64,000 nucleotides of DNA, taken from contig NZ_FSRB01000003.1 of NCBI RefSeq assembly GCF_900129635.1, forward strand, positions 806,001 through 870,000, in the 5' to 3' direction. The DNA comes from Singulisphaera sp. GP187 (GTDB lineage: Bacteria > Planctomycetota > Planctomycetia > Isosphaerales > Isosphaeraceae). The notes below the pieces were generated by a model, which made no database searches, was not told where the DNA came from, and saw only the letters and a program-made list of their open reading frames with translations. Below are positions 44,469 to 53,847 of this stretch, piece by piece; position 1 is the first letter of the stretch; each line of letters opens with the position of its first letter. Position numbers and translations under genes: made by a program.

Positions 44469-46025
44469 TCAACGACCGAACATCCGGAAGAGTCCCCGTC
44501 GGGGCTGGAGGCTACTGGTGTCGCCGCTCGCTGAATTGATGTCACCGCCGCGGTTCGACGCCATGGCGGGACGTCCTGCCTCATAGTTGCCAACCGGGCG
44601 GAACACCGGGGGAGCGCCCGCGAAGGTCCGGCCGGTGCCGCCGCCGTTGGCCAGGTCGAGTGACTTGACGTTGGCTTCAGTCACGTACGGGTTGTGGCCC
44701 GCCCATCGGGTGAGCGTCACCTGAAGGATGTTCAGCGGGGCATACTGCGCCTCACCACCGACCGAGATCCAGTCGTTGCTCGCGATGTTGTTGAGATCGA
44801 CGTTGCCGTCGAGGCCGTAGACCAGGGTGTATTCGTAGTTGCAGACCCGTGGTTTGTTATCCTGCTCGTTGAGGTTCGACCCGGAATTCCCCTCGAGGGC
44901 CACTTCAAGTCGCACCGCGCGAGGCCCCTTGCCCGGGATCGCATGGTAGGTCGCCGTGTAGCGCCCCACGCCGTGATTCCAGACTTCATTGATCGTGCCG
45001 CGGGGCGGGAAGGCGCGAAGGTTGGCGAGCAACGCTTTCCGGTTGCCGCGGATGTGAGTCTCGATCATATGGTGGAACTTGGCGGTCGAGCTGTCGCACT
45101 GATCGTAGCCGGGGCGGGGGGGGCCGGCCGGGATCTCGTTGGCATAGTCGCCGATCTGGTGGTTGAGGTGGTTCTCGCCCAGCTCGGACCAGAGGGCCTT
45201 CAACTCGTCCTTGGTCATGCCCGATCCGGGCGCGGGGTTCGGCTCATTCAGGAGGATCGACGCGACGGCCCCACCGAGGCAGTGGCCGGGCCAGCGCTGG
45301 ATGTCATGGTTCTGGCTGTTGGCCGCTTCCCAGCTGCGTGCGGAGGAGTTGAAGAGCTGGTCGTACTTGAGCATCGGGGCAGGGGTGGCGTAGATCGTGC
45401 CGTCGGCCCCGCGGTACGTGAGGTCATCGTACTCGTTGGGGAACCAGGTCGAGTCGTCGCCCGCAGCCACGGGGGTTTCGAGGATCCCGTTGGGGCCGGC
45501 GCGAACGATGTCCTGTCCGGGCGCGATATAACCGCCCGGGGTGGCGGCCATCTCGTCGTCACCGAACGCCCGCATCGTGTCGACCCGGCCGTTGCCGCCC
45601 GACCACGGCTCGTGAATCGCGTCCGACTTGGTGGGCCAGTAATAGAAGTTCCAGACCTTGCGATCGCTCTGGCCGACCTGAACGAACGCCGTCTCGACGC
45701 GATAGGGCTTCTCCGCCCCAATCACTTCGAACGAATACCAGCCTTGCTGGTTCAGCCCCACTTCCTGACCGTTCCGCCGCTCTTTGCCGTCCGGGCCGGT
45801 GATCTTGCCGATCGTCCCCGAGTTCGTCGCGATGGTCAGCTCACCCCCGAACCGCGTGGGGACATACACACCAAAATGGCGGTCGCCTGACTGCGCCGAC
45901 AGGCTACCGCCAAGGGGGACTTGCACGACCCGCTCCGTCGCACCCGCTCCCAAGGCCCAGGGCGCTGAGATCATGACGACGATCGACCATAAGACCGAGC
46001 CGCCGAGCCTGTTGCCGATACGCAT
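44469..46025 (-). CDS. Secreted protein with possible Cys-protease/transglutaminase-like core
   Basis: MRIGNRLGGSVLWSIVVMIS with GGGAGG just upstream gives a signal peptide ending near ALGAG; the ORF is open to 46097. The 518-residue protein has an N-terminal beta-rich domain (residues about 30-130). A central region holds DIQRWPGHCLGGAVASILL, then HHMIETHIRGNRKALL and YHAIPGKGPRAVRL. The Cys before a helix and a later His recall transglutaminase-elicitor or papain-like folds, but this is only resemblance. The end is low-complexity Gly/Ser/Arg. No family is assigned. Confidence 0.6.
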   Translation of the reverse strand: MRIGNRLGGSVLWSIVVMISAPWALGAGATERVVQVPLGGSLSAQSGDRHFGVYVPTRFGGELTIATNSGTIGKITGPDGKERRNGQEVGLNQQGWYSFEVIGAEKPYRVETAFVQVGQSDRKVWNFYYWPTKSDAIHEPWSGGNGRVDTMRAFGDDEMAATPGGYIAPGQDIVRAGPNGILETPVAAGDDSTWFPNEYDDLTYRGADGTIYATPAPMLKYDQLFNSSARSWEAANSQNHDIQRWPGHCLGGAVASILLNEPNPAPGSGMTKDELKALWSELGENHLNHQIGDYANEIPAGPPRPGYDQCDSSTAKFHHMIETHIRGNRKALLANLRAFPPRGTINEVWNHGVGRYTATYHAIPGKGPRAVRLEVALEGNSGSNLNEQDNKPRVCNYEYTLVYGLDGNVDLNNIASNDWISVGGEAQYAPLNILQVTLTRWAGHNPYVTEANVKSLDLANGGGTGRTFAGAPPVFRPVGNYEAGRPAMASNRGGDINSASGDTSSLQPRRGLFRMFGR

Positions 46026-46625
46026 GCTGCCTCCCGAAAACCAATAGAATAGACGCCCCACCGCATCTCTTTGCTCTAACTCTAGACTCGCCAACACCGG
46101 CGGCCAAGGCCGGCGCGGGCGTTGCCAAAGCCTTTACGTCCGTGTACTCGAGACCTCACCACCAATGAGTCGGCATCCGTGCGCCCGGAGGTAGACCAAT
46201 ATCCGGAAGACTCTTCGCCTAGAGTCTTGAAACTCGTCAGAGGCCCTAAAGTTCGCCAAAGCGTCATCTTCTCGATCTTGCCAAGTTGACTCAACACGGG
46301 GCGAGCGCGAGCCGATAACCTACGCTGGCCACCCCTGGGGTGAAACGATGAGCCAGCCAAGATGACTGGCCCAAAGCTTCCTCCACCGTTCCGAGGCCAA
46401 CGTGTGATGAGTCCCCGTTGCGGGTTGGGGACGAGGTTTTACCAGGGATCGAATCGAGTCGGTTTGATTCCGGTAACGAAAGCGAGAAGCCCCGACAGGA
46501 TCGGTGGTGATGGCCTTCGGCCGCTGGACGACTTCGGCCGAGCCTGACCATCAGGGGATTGTCTGCTTACTGACTCGATCGAGACGTCGACCGACACGCT
46601 CTTTCTTTCCATAGAGGACATCGCG
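46026..46625. other. Intergenic, no gene seen
   Basis: The 600 bp between divergent genes contain only short frames without domains. The promoters of both neighbours must lie here. No terminator-like hairpin was seen. Confidence 0.4.
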
Positions 46626-47039
46626 ATGACCAGCGCACTTTTGGTTCTTGCTCTGACCGCCACCGGCCTTGGCCACCACAACGGTTCCTATGCGTCGCCG
46701 CAGGGCCCGAGCAAGGTTCTGCCTTGCCCCCAGGCTCCCACCAAAGTGGCCCCGGCTCCTTGCGTTGCCCCGAGCAAGGTCCTGCCTTGCCCCCAGGCTC
46801 CCACCAAGGTGATCCCGGCCCCCTGCGCCGCCCCGAGCAAGGTCCTGCCTTGCCCCCAGGCTCCCACCAAGGTGGCCCCGGCCCCTTGCGTCGCCCCGAG
46901 CAAGGTTCTGCCTTGCCCCCAGGCTCCCACCAAGATCGTTCCGAGCAAGGTTCTGCCTTGCCCCCAGGCTCCGGCCAAGGTGGCCCCGGCCATCTACCCC
47001 GCGCCGCAGGCCCCGATTAAGTCCTCCCCCCAGTTCTGA
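46626..47039 (+). CDS. Secreted Pro/Cys-rich 21-residue repeat protein
   Basis: The 137-residue protein has a short signal peptide (MTSALLVLALTATGLG). It then consists almost wholly of a 21-residue unit PSKVLPCPQAPTKVAPAPCVA, four to five times with few changes; the last unit is shortened. The DNA is a 63-bp tandem repeat. Each full unit has two Cys and seven Pro, so an extended, disulfide-linked structural or wall protein is plausible. It stands alone with its own strong terminator. No known family recognised. Confidence 0.75.
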   Translation: MTSALLVLALTATGLGHHNGSYASPQGPSKVLPCPQAPTKVAPAPCVAPSKVLPCPQAPTKVIPAPCAAPSKVLPCPQAPTKVAPAPCVAPSKVLPCPQAPTKIVPSKVLPCPQAPAKVAPAIYPAPQAPIKSSPQF

Positions 47040-47088
47040 GCTAAGTTCCACGAGCCCGGGCCGCCTCGCGGCGGCCCGACTCGGGGAC

Positions 47089-47137
47089 AAAGCGACGGCG
47101 TCTCCCGAATCCGGGTGACGCCGTCGCTTTTTTTTCG
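47089..47137 (+). terminator. Intrinsic terminator after the Pro/Cys-rich gene
   Basis: A 14-bp perfect stem (AAAGCGACGGCGTC / GACGCCGTCGCTTT) with a small inner CCCG/CGGG hairpin is followed by eight T residues. It lies 50 bp after the stop codon. Bases 47138-47593 hold no convincing gene. Confidence 0.9.
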
Positions 47138-47593
47138 TTTCGAACGCCCAAGGGGGCTCGATCCGCGTTCCCGGTACCCCGTATCGAATCCCCAAGAAAC
47201 CAACACCCTCGAACCCGTCGATCAGCGGCCAGCTCCCAAAACCCATCCGAACCTGGTCGGCCTCGCGGTGCGGGACTCCATCCATTTCATCGACCTGTCA
47301 CCCACTTCGAATTTTCTGGGGTTCGAGCCCGATATTGTTGAGCAAAAGCAACACCTCCCAACCTCTTTTCCTGGTTCTCTCGTCGCTATGCGATTCCTGA
47401 CATAGACTTCGAGGGGGGAACATTCGACGTTCCCCCGATGATGCGCCACCGGGAACCGAACGATCGATTGACGAGCCGGATTTGCTTAGAATGGCTTAAT
47501 CGACGGCCGACGCCCGCAAGGCGATGACAGGGAAATTACACTCTGGCCGCGTGCACCTCGATCGCCCCCTCATCGACTCCATGACAGGAGTCC

Positions 47594-50332
47594 ATGGCCA
47601 CGAAGCCAAAGAAGCGCGGATCGACCATGACTCTGAGCATCCGAATCACCCGTGTTCCCTCCAGCCGATGGACGCCCCGGCTCGAAGCGCTCGAAGAGCG
47701 CCGCCTGTTTGCGGTTTCGGCGGAAACGGCTTTCGTGGGCAGCGGGCCGATTGCACCCGCCGCGCTGACGAGTTCGGATGCAGTGAGTCAGGGGCAGGCG
47801 TCTTCCCCAAGAGACCTGAGCACACTCAGCGTGGTCCGGACCACGCCCGCCTCCGGTTCGGTCCTGAACCAGTCGCCGACCGAGTTGAACGTGACGTTCA
47901 ACCAACCCTTTCTGTTCTTTCTGGCGGGGCAGGACATCGGGTTGCAACGGATCGATGCGAATGGATCCGTGCTCGAGGATTACACCGGCTTACTCCAATT
48001 GGGGGACGAGCCGTTGGACGAGGGCTTGACGCTTCCCTCGAGCATTGATGGGGTGCTCCCCGCCGGTCGGTATCAGATCGTGCTCCTCGGCGATTCGGTC
48101 CTCACCGGGATAGGAAGAAACGGCGAGCCCGGCGCACCCTTGAGCACGCCCGGCACCGACCAGATCTTGAGTACGTTCACGATTCTCCCCGCCGATTCTG
48201 CTCCTCAGCCCAAGGCGCCCCAAAAACTGGCCGACGCAACGAATCTGGGCACACTTGGTCCGGTTCAACTCGCCACCGCGGGGGCGCTCGACCTCAGGTC
48301 CAACCTCGGCGATTACCAGCTTTACAAGTTCACATTGGCGCCCGGGCACGTCTGGCGGCTCGGGGCCGAGGTCACCGCTCAGCGGGATCATGGGACGCTC
48401 AACTCGGTACTCTCGCTGTTCGATGCGACGGGTCGCGTCCTCAAGACCGCTGACATCGGTCTCTCCGACGCGCCGTTCGATCCCTACCTTTTTGCGGGGC
48501 TTGCGCCCGGCACCTATTATCTCGGTGTGTCGAGCGTGAATAACGTTCCCGGCACCCCCGGCGGATACAACCCGGTCAACGGCAGCTTCGGATCGACCGG
48601 TCTGATTCAGGCCGACGGCACCTACCGACTCCATGTCGTGGCCCAGATCGCCGACGCCCCCACCTCATTGCTCGATAGCCAGCTCGTTTATTCCGACCCA
48701 CTGGACCCAAGACCGACCGGAGTTGTCCTGGTCTTCTCCGGCCCGATGGATCTTGCCAGCTTCGCGACGGTGACCGACTCGCGCGGCAACATCACGCTCC
48801 AAGGGCTGGAATTGGTCGACCAGACGGGGCGTGTCTGGTCGCTGGCGCCCACTTTGTTCAAGGGAAGCAATAGCCAGTACACGTTCCTGTTTAGCACGCC
48901 GTTGCCCGACGGGCATTACACCCTCCGGCTCCCCGCGGTGAACGGGGTGACCGACCTTGCCGGACGGCCTCCCGTCGGACAAGGAAACGGCCAGGCCTCC
49001 GTCCCGACCGGGATCTTGACAAGCTGGACGGTCAAAACCAACGCTCCACCCCGGGCCGCAAATGACCTGGGAACGATCTTGAGTGACGCGGTCACGATCA
49101 CCGACACCCTCAAAGCCGGATCGTCGGCCAGCTACCGGTTCGTCGTGCCCGCCGATGGCTACTACACGATCGAGAGCAACGCATCCAGCGACTCGGTCCT
49201 GATTCAGACGATCGGAAGCGACGGAACGATCACGACTCTCTCGGGCAATGGGGCCGGTCTCAGGTCAAAGACGCTCTTTCTGACCACCGGGGTCTACGAC
49301 CTGCGCTGCGAGGCTACGGGATCGCAAGATGCGATCGTTCGCCTCTCCCTCTTCAGGAAGTCGATCGCGCCGGATTCGATTTTTGACAACGGCGTTGGCC
49401 AAGGCCCCGCGCTGAATATCACGCTCATTAGTCCCGTTCCGCTCAACCCGGCAGGTCAGCCCGCATTGCCGCCGGTGATCCCGGTGCCGCCGGTGATCCC
49501 GGTTTCGCCGGTGACCCCGGTTTCGCCCGGGTCCTCAGTTTCGCCTTGGTCTTCGGTTCCTCCGGGGTCCTCGGTTCCGCCTCCGACTCTGGGTCTTGAC
49601 CATCCGGGTCCCTTGGCTCCCGCGAACACCGCGCCGAGAACTTCCACACAGTTGAACTCGTTCGGGGCCTCCTCGACCAGCACTGGCCTCGTGCTCACTC
49701 TCGGGAGCGGGTTGATCGGTTCTCCCACGGCCGGGGCCGAGCATGTCTCGGCGGTCGGCCCAGGAACGCTGACCGGAACGACGGCGCTCGCCGCCAACAC
49801 TCCGGGCGTCCTCCAAGGAATTCTCTACGGCCAAAGCCTGGGGCAAGTCCGTTCCAACCTCAGCGGTGAGAGCCTGATCAATCCCACCGATGTTGCGATG
49901 AACTCCAGCCAACTCCCGCTAACGCCTGCATCCGTCGTCGGTGCACTGGTCGCGAACGAGCAACCCGGCGCACCGATCGAGGCAGAGCGAGTGATCGCAT
50001 CGCCGTCCGACTGGCTGGGCGGCCTTGGCACCATGCTGCTCCATGGGTTCTCGATCACGTCCAGGCCGCAAGCGCCGACCAGAATGGAAGCTTTGCCGAG
50101 CGAACCCGGCGAGCCCATGGTGGTCTTGCGAGACGACCTCAAGACTCCGTCGACCGACGAGCAAGTCGAATACGCCAACCTTGCCGCCCCGCTGGGACTG
50201 AGCGTCGCCTCGGTCTTGGCCCTGCGGCTTCACCAGCCCATCCGCCGCTGGTTCAAGCGACAGCGGATCCAAATCGCTGGACTTCGAGCTTCGAAGCGGT
50301 CGAAGGCCAGTGGCACGGCCAAACGGGTCTGA
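47594..50332 (+). CDS. Large secreted protein with LEALEERRL motif and Ig-like domains
   Basis: The 912-residue protein opens with a basic stretch and RWTPRLEALEERRLFAV, a motif seen at the N-terminus of giant exported planctomycete proteins. A first Ig-like domain (SVLNQSPTELNVTFNQPF) precedes a bacterial pre-peptidase type domain (YQLYKFTLAPGHVWRLGAEV, YLFAGLAPGTYYLGVSS). More Ig-like sequence, a second such domain (SSASYRFVVPADGYYTIES) and a Pro/Val repeat (VIPVPPVIPVSPVTPVSPG) follow. It ends in a hydrophobic segment (LAAPLGLSVASVLALRL) and a basic tail, like a sorting or anchor signal. GACAGGAG precedes the ATG. Cell-surface location; function unknown. Confidence 0.82.
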   Translation: MATKPKKRGSTMTLSIRITRVPSSRWTPRLEALEERRLFAVSAETAFVGSGPIAPAALTSSDAVSQGQASSPRDLSTLSVVRTTPASGSVLNQSPTELNVTFNQPFLFFLAGQDIGLQRIDANGSVLEDYTGLLQLGDEPLDEGLTLPSSIDGVLPAGRYQIVLLGDSVLTGIGRNGEPGAPLSTPGTDQILSTFTILPADSAPQPKAPQKLADATNLGTLGPVQLATAGALDLRSNLGDYQLYKFTLAPGHVWRLGAEVTAQRDHGTLNSVLSLFDATGRVLKTADIGLSDAPFDPYLFAGLAPGTYYLGVSSVNNVPGTPGGYNPVNGSFGSTGLIQADGTYRLHVVAQIADAPTSLLDSQLVYSDPLDPRPTGVVLVFSGPMDLASFATVTDSRGNITLQGLELVDQTGRVWSLAPTLFKGSNSQYTFLFSTPLPDGHYTLRLPAVNGVTDLAGRPPVGQGNGQASVPTGILTSWTVKTNAPPRAANDLGTILSDAVTITDTLKAGSSASYRFVVPADGYYTIESNASSDSVLIQTIGSDGTITTLSGNGAGLRSKTLFLTTGVYDLRCEATGSQDAIVRLSLFRKSIAPDSIFDNGVGQGPALNITLISPVPLNPAGQPALPPVIPVPPVIPVSPVTPVSPGSSVSPWSSVPPGSSVPPPTLGLDHPGPLAPANTAPRTSTQLNSFGASSTSTGLVLTLGSGLIGSPTAGAEHVSAVGPGTLTGTTALAANTPGVLQGILYGQSLGQVRSNLSGESLINPTDVAMNSSQLPLTPASVVGALVANEQPGAPIEAERVIASPSDWLGGLGTMLLHGFSITSRPQAPTRMEALPSEPGEPMVVLRDDLKTPSTDEQVEYANLAAPLGLSVASVLALRLHQPIRRWFKRQRIQIAGLRASKRSKASGTAKRV

Positions 50333-50426
50333 CCTGACCGCACGCCACCGAGCGAGGGGATTCTCGGGCTCGACCGGTACGCTTGCGCTCCGATTCTCCA
50401 GCGAGACGAGTCGGGCGACCGGTCGT

Positions 50427-52145
50427 CTACAACTCGTGCTGAGTGCGCGTTCCGACGTCCCTCTTCGACGCGGCACCGGCTTTTTTCAGGCTGATCAGGG
50501 CCGCCAGAACAAAGAAAACAAGGCCCCACACGATGAAATCAAGGCCCGCGATGAACTGCCGCAAGAGCAAGTAACTCCGCCAGCCCACGACGGTCAGCCA
50601 CGAAACCAGGAGCGCCGCCGCGGCCACAAAGAAGAGTCGGTTCCCCACGGTGAAACCGTAACCGATCGCGATCGCAACAACGAGTGGAACGTACACGTCG
50701 AGGAGCCATTGCGGCGGGTTTGCGAAGAGACGCGAATCGCCCAAGATCACGGCGAGCCCCGACAGGAACAACACCCCCGCGCCCACCTGTTGAAGCCGTC
50801 GAGCGAGCGCGTCGCTGAAGATCGCGCCCAGGGCCAGGATCGCGACGAGCGCGAGTTGGAAGACGAGATAGGCCCTGGCGATCGGCACCCCGTCCGGTAA
50901 GACCAGGGCGATCGCGGTCACGGTGCAAGCGGCGGCGCTCAGGCCTCGCCAGGAATCGCGGCGGCGGTAGGCCATCCCGGCCTCAAGGAGGGCGATCGCC
51001 AGGAGAGGCCACGCGGCCGGGGTTTTCAGCCCGTGCAGATCGAGCGTGGTCGGCCCGATCACCACGAGCGCGGCGAGCGATGCGGCCACCCCGCTGTACG
51101 CCATCGGCACGGCCCGAACCGCCGCGAATCCGTAGAACGCCAGCGCCGCGATCGTGGTCAGGAAAAGCGGTGAACCGCCGAGTCCATTCATGAAGATTTC
51201 AAGGAACCGCTGATAGACCGGGTCGGGGCGGTGCCCCAACACGGCCAGCCCCAGCAACCCCAAGGGGACGAGCAAGGCGGTCCGGAGCACGACCCGGTTC
51301 CGAGCCACAATGCCGGCCTCCAACACCAGCAAGTTCAGTGCGAACAGAAACGGGATCAGGAAGTAAGGCGCAAAGATGCTATTGGTGGCTTCATGGATCG
51401 TCCGGTCGACGAAATGAAACGAAACACAGAGGTACGACGCCCGCGCGCAGACGGCCATCGCCAGCAGTCCGAACAACACCCAAGGATAGAGCGGCCATCG
51501 CCAAGGGCTTCCATTGTCGACAACGTACTCCGGACCTCGGCGGATGGCGGGGACCAACGTGAGAAAGCAGAGCCCGGACAGGGTCGGGAACCCAATCAAG
51601 GCCCATTGCAACACCGGGCCATCCGGTTGGCTCAGGAGCGGACGCAAACCCAGCGGATAGAGAAAGAAAAGCGCGAGAATCAGGTAATAAGGCCCCCGAA
51701 ACCAGAGCGGGAGCGCAAGCTGGATCCCCCTCAAAAGCCCTTCGCTGACGGCGACGGCAAAGAGGAACCCTCCGATAAAACAGGCGGTCCCCAGCCCTCG
51801 GTTCGCGTTCAGGGTGTTATCGAAGGTGACCGACATCGCCAGGAACATCATCACGACCAGCAACAGCAGGCTGCGTGCGTCGTCCCAGACCTTGCCACGG
51901 CGAATCAACCAGCAAGCCGTCGCCGCCAAGAGCAGGGTGTACCCCGCCAGGCCGAGCATCAAGGCCCAGGTCTCGAACGTCTGGCCCTCGGTGTTGAACG
52001 ACATCCGCAGACCGACGAAAACAAGGTCTGCACTGATCACGTAAAATGGGTTGCTGGTGTAGAGCCGGAAGACCAGCCCCCGCGTACCTCGTTGCGGGTC
52101 CCTCGGCGCAGACGCAGGACCGACGTTCGTCAGGGGATCCTTCAT
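50427..52145 (-). CDS. Polytopic membrane protein, about 14-16 helices, unknown function
   Basis: The 572-residue protein is almost entirely hydrophobic segments (ALMLGLAGYTLLLAATACWL, LLLLVVMMFLAMSVTF, YPWVLFGLLAMAVCA, GLAVILGDSRLF and others). There is a short cytoplasmic N-terminus and a basic C-terminus. I do not recognise a transporter signature, and no glycosyltransferase motif is evident. GTGAGG lies six bases before the ATG. It is convergent with the LEALEERRL gene and separated from it by 94 bp. It could belong to surface-polymer or lipid handling, but that is not shown by the sequence. Confidence 0.8.
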   Translation of the reverse strand: MKDPLTNVGPASAPRDPQRGTRGLVFRLYTSNPFYVISADLVFVGLRMSFNTEGQTFETWALMLGLAGYTLLLAATACWLIRRGKVWDDARSLLLLVVMMFLAMSVTFDNTLNANRGLGTACFIGGFLFAVAVSEGLLRGIQLALPLWFRGPYYLILALFFLYPLGLRPLLSQPDGPVLQWALIGFPTLSGLCFLTLVPAIRRGPEYVVDNGSPWRWPLYPWVLFGLLAMAVCARASYLCVSFHFVDRTIHEATNSIFAPYFLIPFLFALNLLVLEAGIVARNRVVLRTALLVPLGLLGLAVLGHRPDPVYQRFLEIFMNGLGGSPLFLTTIAALAFYGFAAVRAVPMAYSGVAASLAALVVIGPTTLDLHGLKTPAAWPLLAIALLEAGMAYRRRDSWRGLSAAACTVTAIALVLPDGVPIARAYLVFQLALVAILALGAIFSDALARRLQQVGAGVLFLSGLAVILGDSRLFANPPQWLLDVYVPLVVAIAIGYGFTVGNRLFFVAAAALLVSWLTVVGWRSYLLLRQFIAGLDFIVWGLVFFVLAALISLKKAGAASKRDVGTRTQHEL

Positions 52146-52337
52146 CAGAGCCTCACCGATTCGAGATGGGATGGAGGCATCGAGAATTCAGACGTGCGAC
52201 CTGGTTCTCCCTAAGTTACCGCCGACCACCCAGCCTGTGACAGGTGTAACACTCTATTTTTTGGGACTTGAGTCAGGGCGAGGAGGGATAGCGAACGGGA
52301 GGAAAAGGAGCGATCCGCTCCGCGCTCGCCTAAGAAG

Positions 52338-53117
52338 TCACCAGAGGGTGTAGCCACCGTCGATCACCAGGGTCGCGCCCGTCATATAACGCGAGGCATC
52401 GCTGGCGAGGTAGACGGCCAGCGGGGCGAGCTCGTCGGGCACGCCAAACCGGCCCATCGGGATCATCTGCTCGAAGGTCTCGCGGAGTTCGGGGCGTTCC
52501 TGAAACCAACGCTGGTTCGGCTCGGTCAAAAAGCCCCCCGGCGCGATGGCGTTGACGGTAACGCCGCGGGGAGCCCAATCGGCGGCCAGGGCGCGGGTGA
52601 ACGAGAGCAGGGCGGCTTTCGACGTCTCATAGCTCCGTCCCCCAATCCCTCGGTTGGCGACCAGGCCCGAGATCGAGGCCACGTTGATCACGCGGCCCCA
52701 ACCGCGCGGCAACATGGACCCGCCGACCACCTTCGACCACACAAAGGCGCTGGTGAGGTTCAGGTCGATGATCCGCTGCCAGTCAACCGTCGCGAGCGTC
52801 TCGGTCGGGACGTCGATCCGCCGGCCACCGACATTGTTCACCAGGATGTCGATCGGTCCCCAAGTCTCGAGCACCCGGTGCGCACCGGCTTCGCTCGGCT
52901 CAGGGGACCCGACGTCGACCGAGAGAATCTCGACCTGACGACCGGTCGCAACCAGGTCGTCGCGCGCCTGCTCGAGCGAAGCGAGGTCGCGACCGACCAG
53001 GACGAGGTCAGCCCCCGCCTCGGCCAAGCCCCGCGCCATGGCGAACCCGAGGCCACGGCTCCCCCCGGTCACGCACGCCCGCTTGCCATCAAGACGAAAC
53101 GACTCGAGAACACTCAT
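52338..53117 (-). CDS. Short-chain dehydrogenase/reductase
   Basis: From MSVLESFRLDGKRACVTGGS the protein is 259 residues, a classical SDR. It has the TGGSRGLG cofactor loop, NNVGG, the catalytic Ser in NVASISG, SYETSKAAL with Tyr and Lys, and the C-terminal MTGATLVIDGGYTLW. Arg after the first strand (VGRD) suggests NADP(H). It resembles the gluconate 5-dehydrogenase/2-deoxygluconate 3-dehydrogenase group, but substrate cannot be fixed. Its start overlaps the end of the upstream gene by 29 bp, so the two are coupled. An in-frame start at 53165 is less likely. Confidence 0.92.
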   Translation of the reverse strand: MSVLESFRLDGKRACVTGGSRGLGFAMARGLAEAGADLVLVGRDLASLEQARDDLVATGRQVEILSVDVGSPEPSEAGAHRVLETWGPIDILVNNVGGRRIDVPTETLATVDWQRIIDLNLTSAFVWSKVVGGSMLPRGWGRVINVASISGLVANRGIGGRSYETSKAALLSFTRALAADWAPRGVTVNAIAPGGFLTEPNQRWFQERPELRETFEQMIPMGRFGVPDELAPLAVYLASDASRYMTGATLVIDGGYTLW

Positions 53118-53802
53118 CGACCTTCTCCAACGCGAAATCGTCCGTGCCCCGAGCGGCGGGGACATAGATCAACCGGTTGCCCGTCTTGCCCCGGGCCACA
53201 ACGGCCCCCGAGAGCCGCAAACAGTAGGCGACCCGCTGCGCGAATGCAACCGGCCGCTCGAGTTGCTCCGCCAGGTCCAGGGTGGTGAATGAGCCCACCC
53301 GAACCTCCGGCAGCAACGCCCAGAGGTCGCTCGCCCGGCGCAACGTCACCGTGGTCGCAATCTGCCGGAGCCGGCGGTCGACGACGGCATAACCCGGCCA
53401 TCGCCGTCGTGGAATCCGAACCTCGTCGATCTCCACCGCCAGCACGTCCACGCTCAGGTTCGGATCGGGGAAGACCCGAGCGAGCCCGATGAGGTCGTCG
53501 AAAACGTCGACCAGGGCCCCCCGCTTGGGACTGAGCCGCGGTGCCGACTCCGTGCCCTCCTTCCGCGTGCGGCGTATGATCCGGCGGGTGAGGATGACCG
53601 GCTTGACCACCCGCACCCGTTGCGTGGGGAGAAGCCGGAGGAGCTTCTCCCGCAACGGCCCGAGCGCCGCCGACTGAACCTCGATCAAGGTCCCGTCGGG
53701 CGCGATCGCATCGATCCGAAAGCCTTGGATCGAAACCTCGGAGCGCCCTCCCAGGTCGGGGCCATACCGCTCCTTGAGCTGCCTGTGCAAGCTCGACTCC
53801 AC
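53089..53802 (-). CDS. Predicted nuclease-like protein with winged-helix C-terminus
   Basis: The 237-residue protein has an N-terminal segment GFRIDAIAPDGTLIEVQSAAL. This reads like the D...ExQ/K core of a PD-(D/E)XK nuclease, preceded by a helix (SSLHRQLKERYG). The middle is basic (ILTRRIIRRTRKEG), and the C-terminus looks like a helix-turn-helix (FTTLDLAEQLERPVAFAQRVAYCL). I do not recognise a named family. It lies between pyrE and the SDR gene on the same strand. The nuclease idea is an inference from the short motif. Confidence 0.6.
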   Translation of the reverse strand: MESSLHRQLKERYGPDLGGRSEVSIQGFRIDAIAPDGTLIEVQSAALGPLREKLLRLLPTQRVRVVKPVILTRRIIRRTRKEGTESAPRLSPKRGALVDVFDDLIGLARVFPDPNLSVDVLAVEIDEVRIPRRRWPGYAVVDRRLRQIATTVTLRRASDLWALLPEVRVGSFTTLDLAEQLERPVAFAQRVAYCLRLSGAVVARGKTGNRLIYVPAARGTDDFALEKVDECSRVVSS

Positions 53803-53847
53803 GATCGAAGCGCCTCCTACGCTCGAGGGCCGACAGTCCCGGTTCGC

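Noticed and set aside
46700..46990. CRISPR-like array suggested by regular repeats
   Set aside because: The 63-bp repeats are contiguous, in frame and lack unique spacers; they encode the Pro/Cys repeat protein.
47310..47335. tRNA T-arm-like GGGGTTCGAGCCC
   Set aside because: The flanking bases do not form a 5-bp T stem, and no acceptor, D or anticodon arms were found.
49400..50332. PEP-CTERM or LPxTG sorting signal in the LEALEERRL protein
   Set aside because: There is a terminal hydrophobic segment and basic tail but neither motif.
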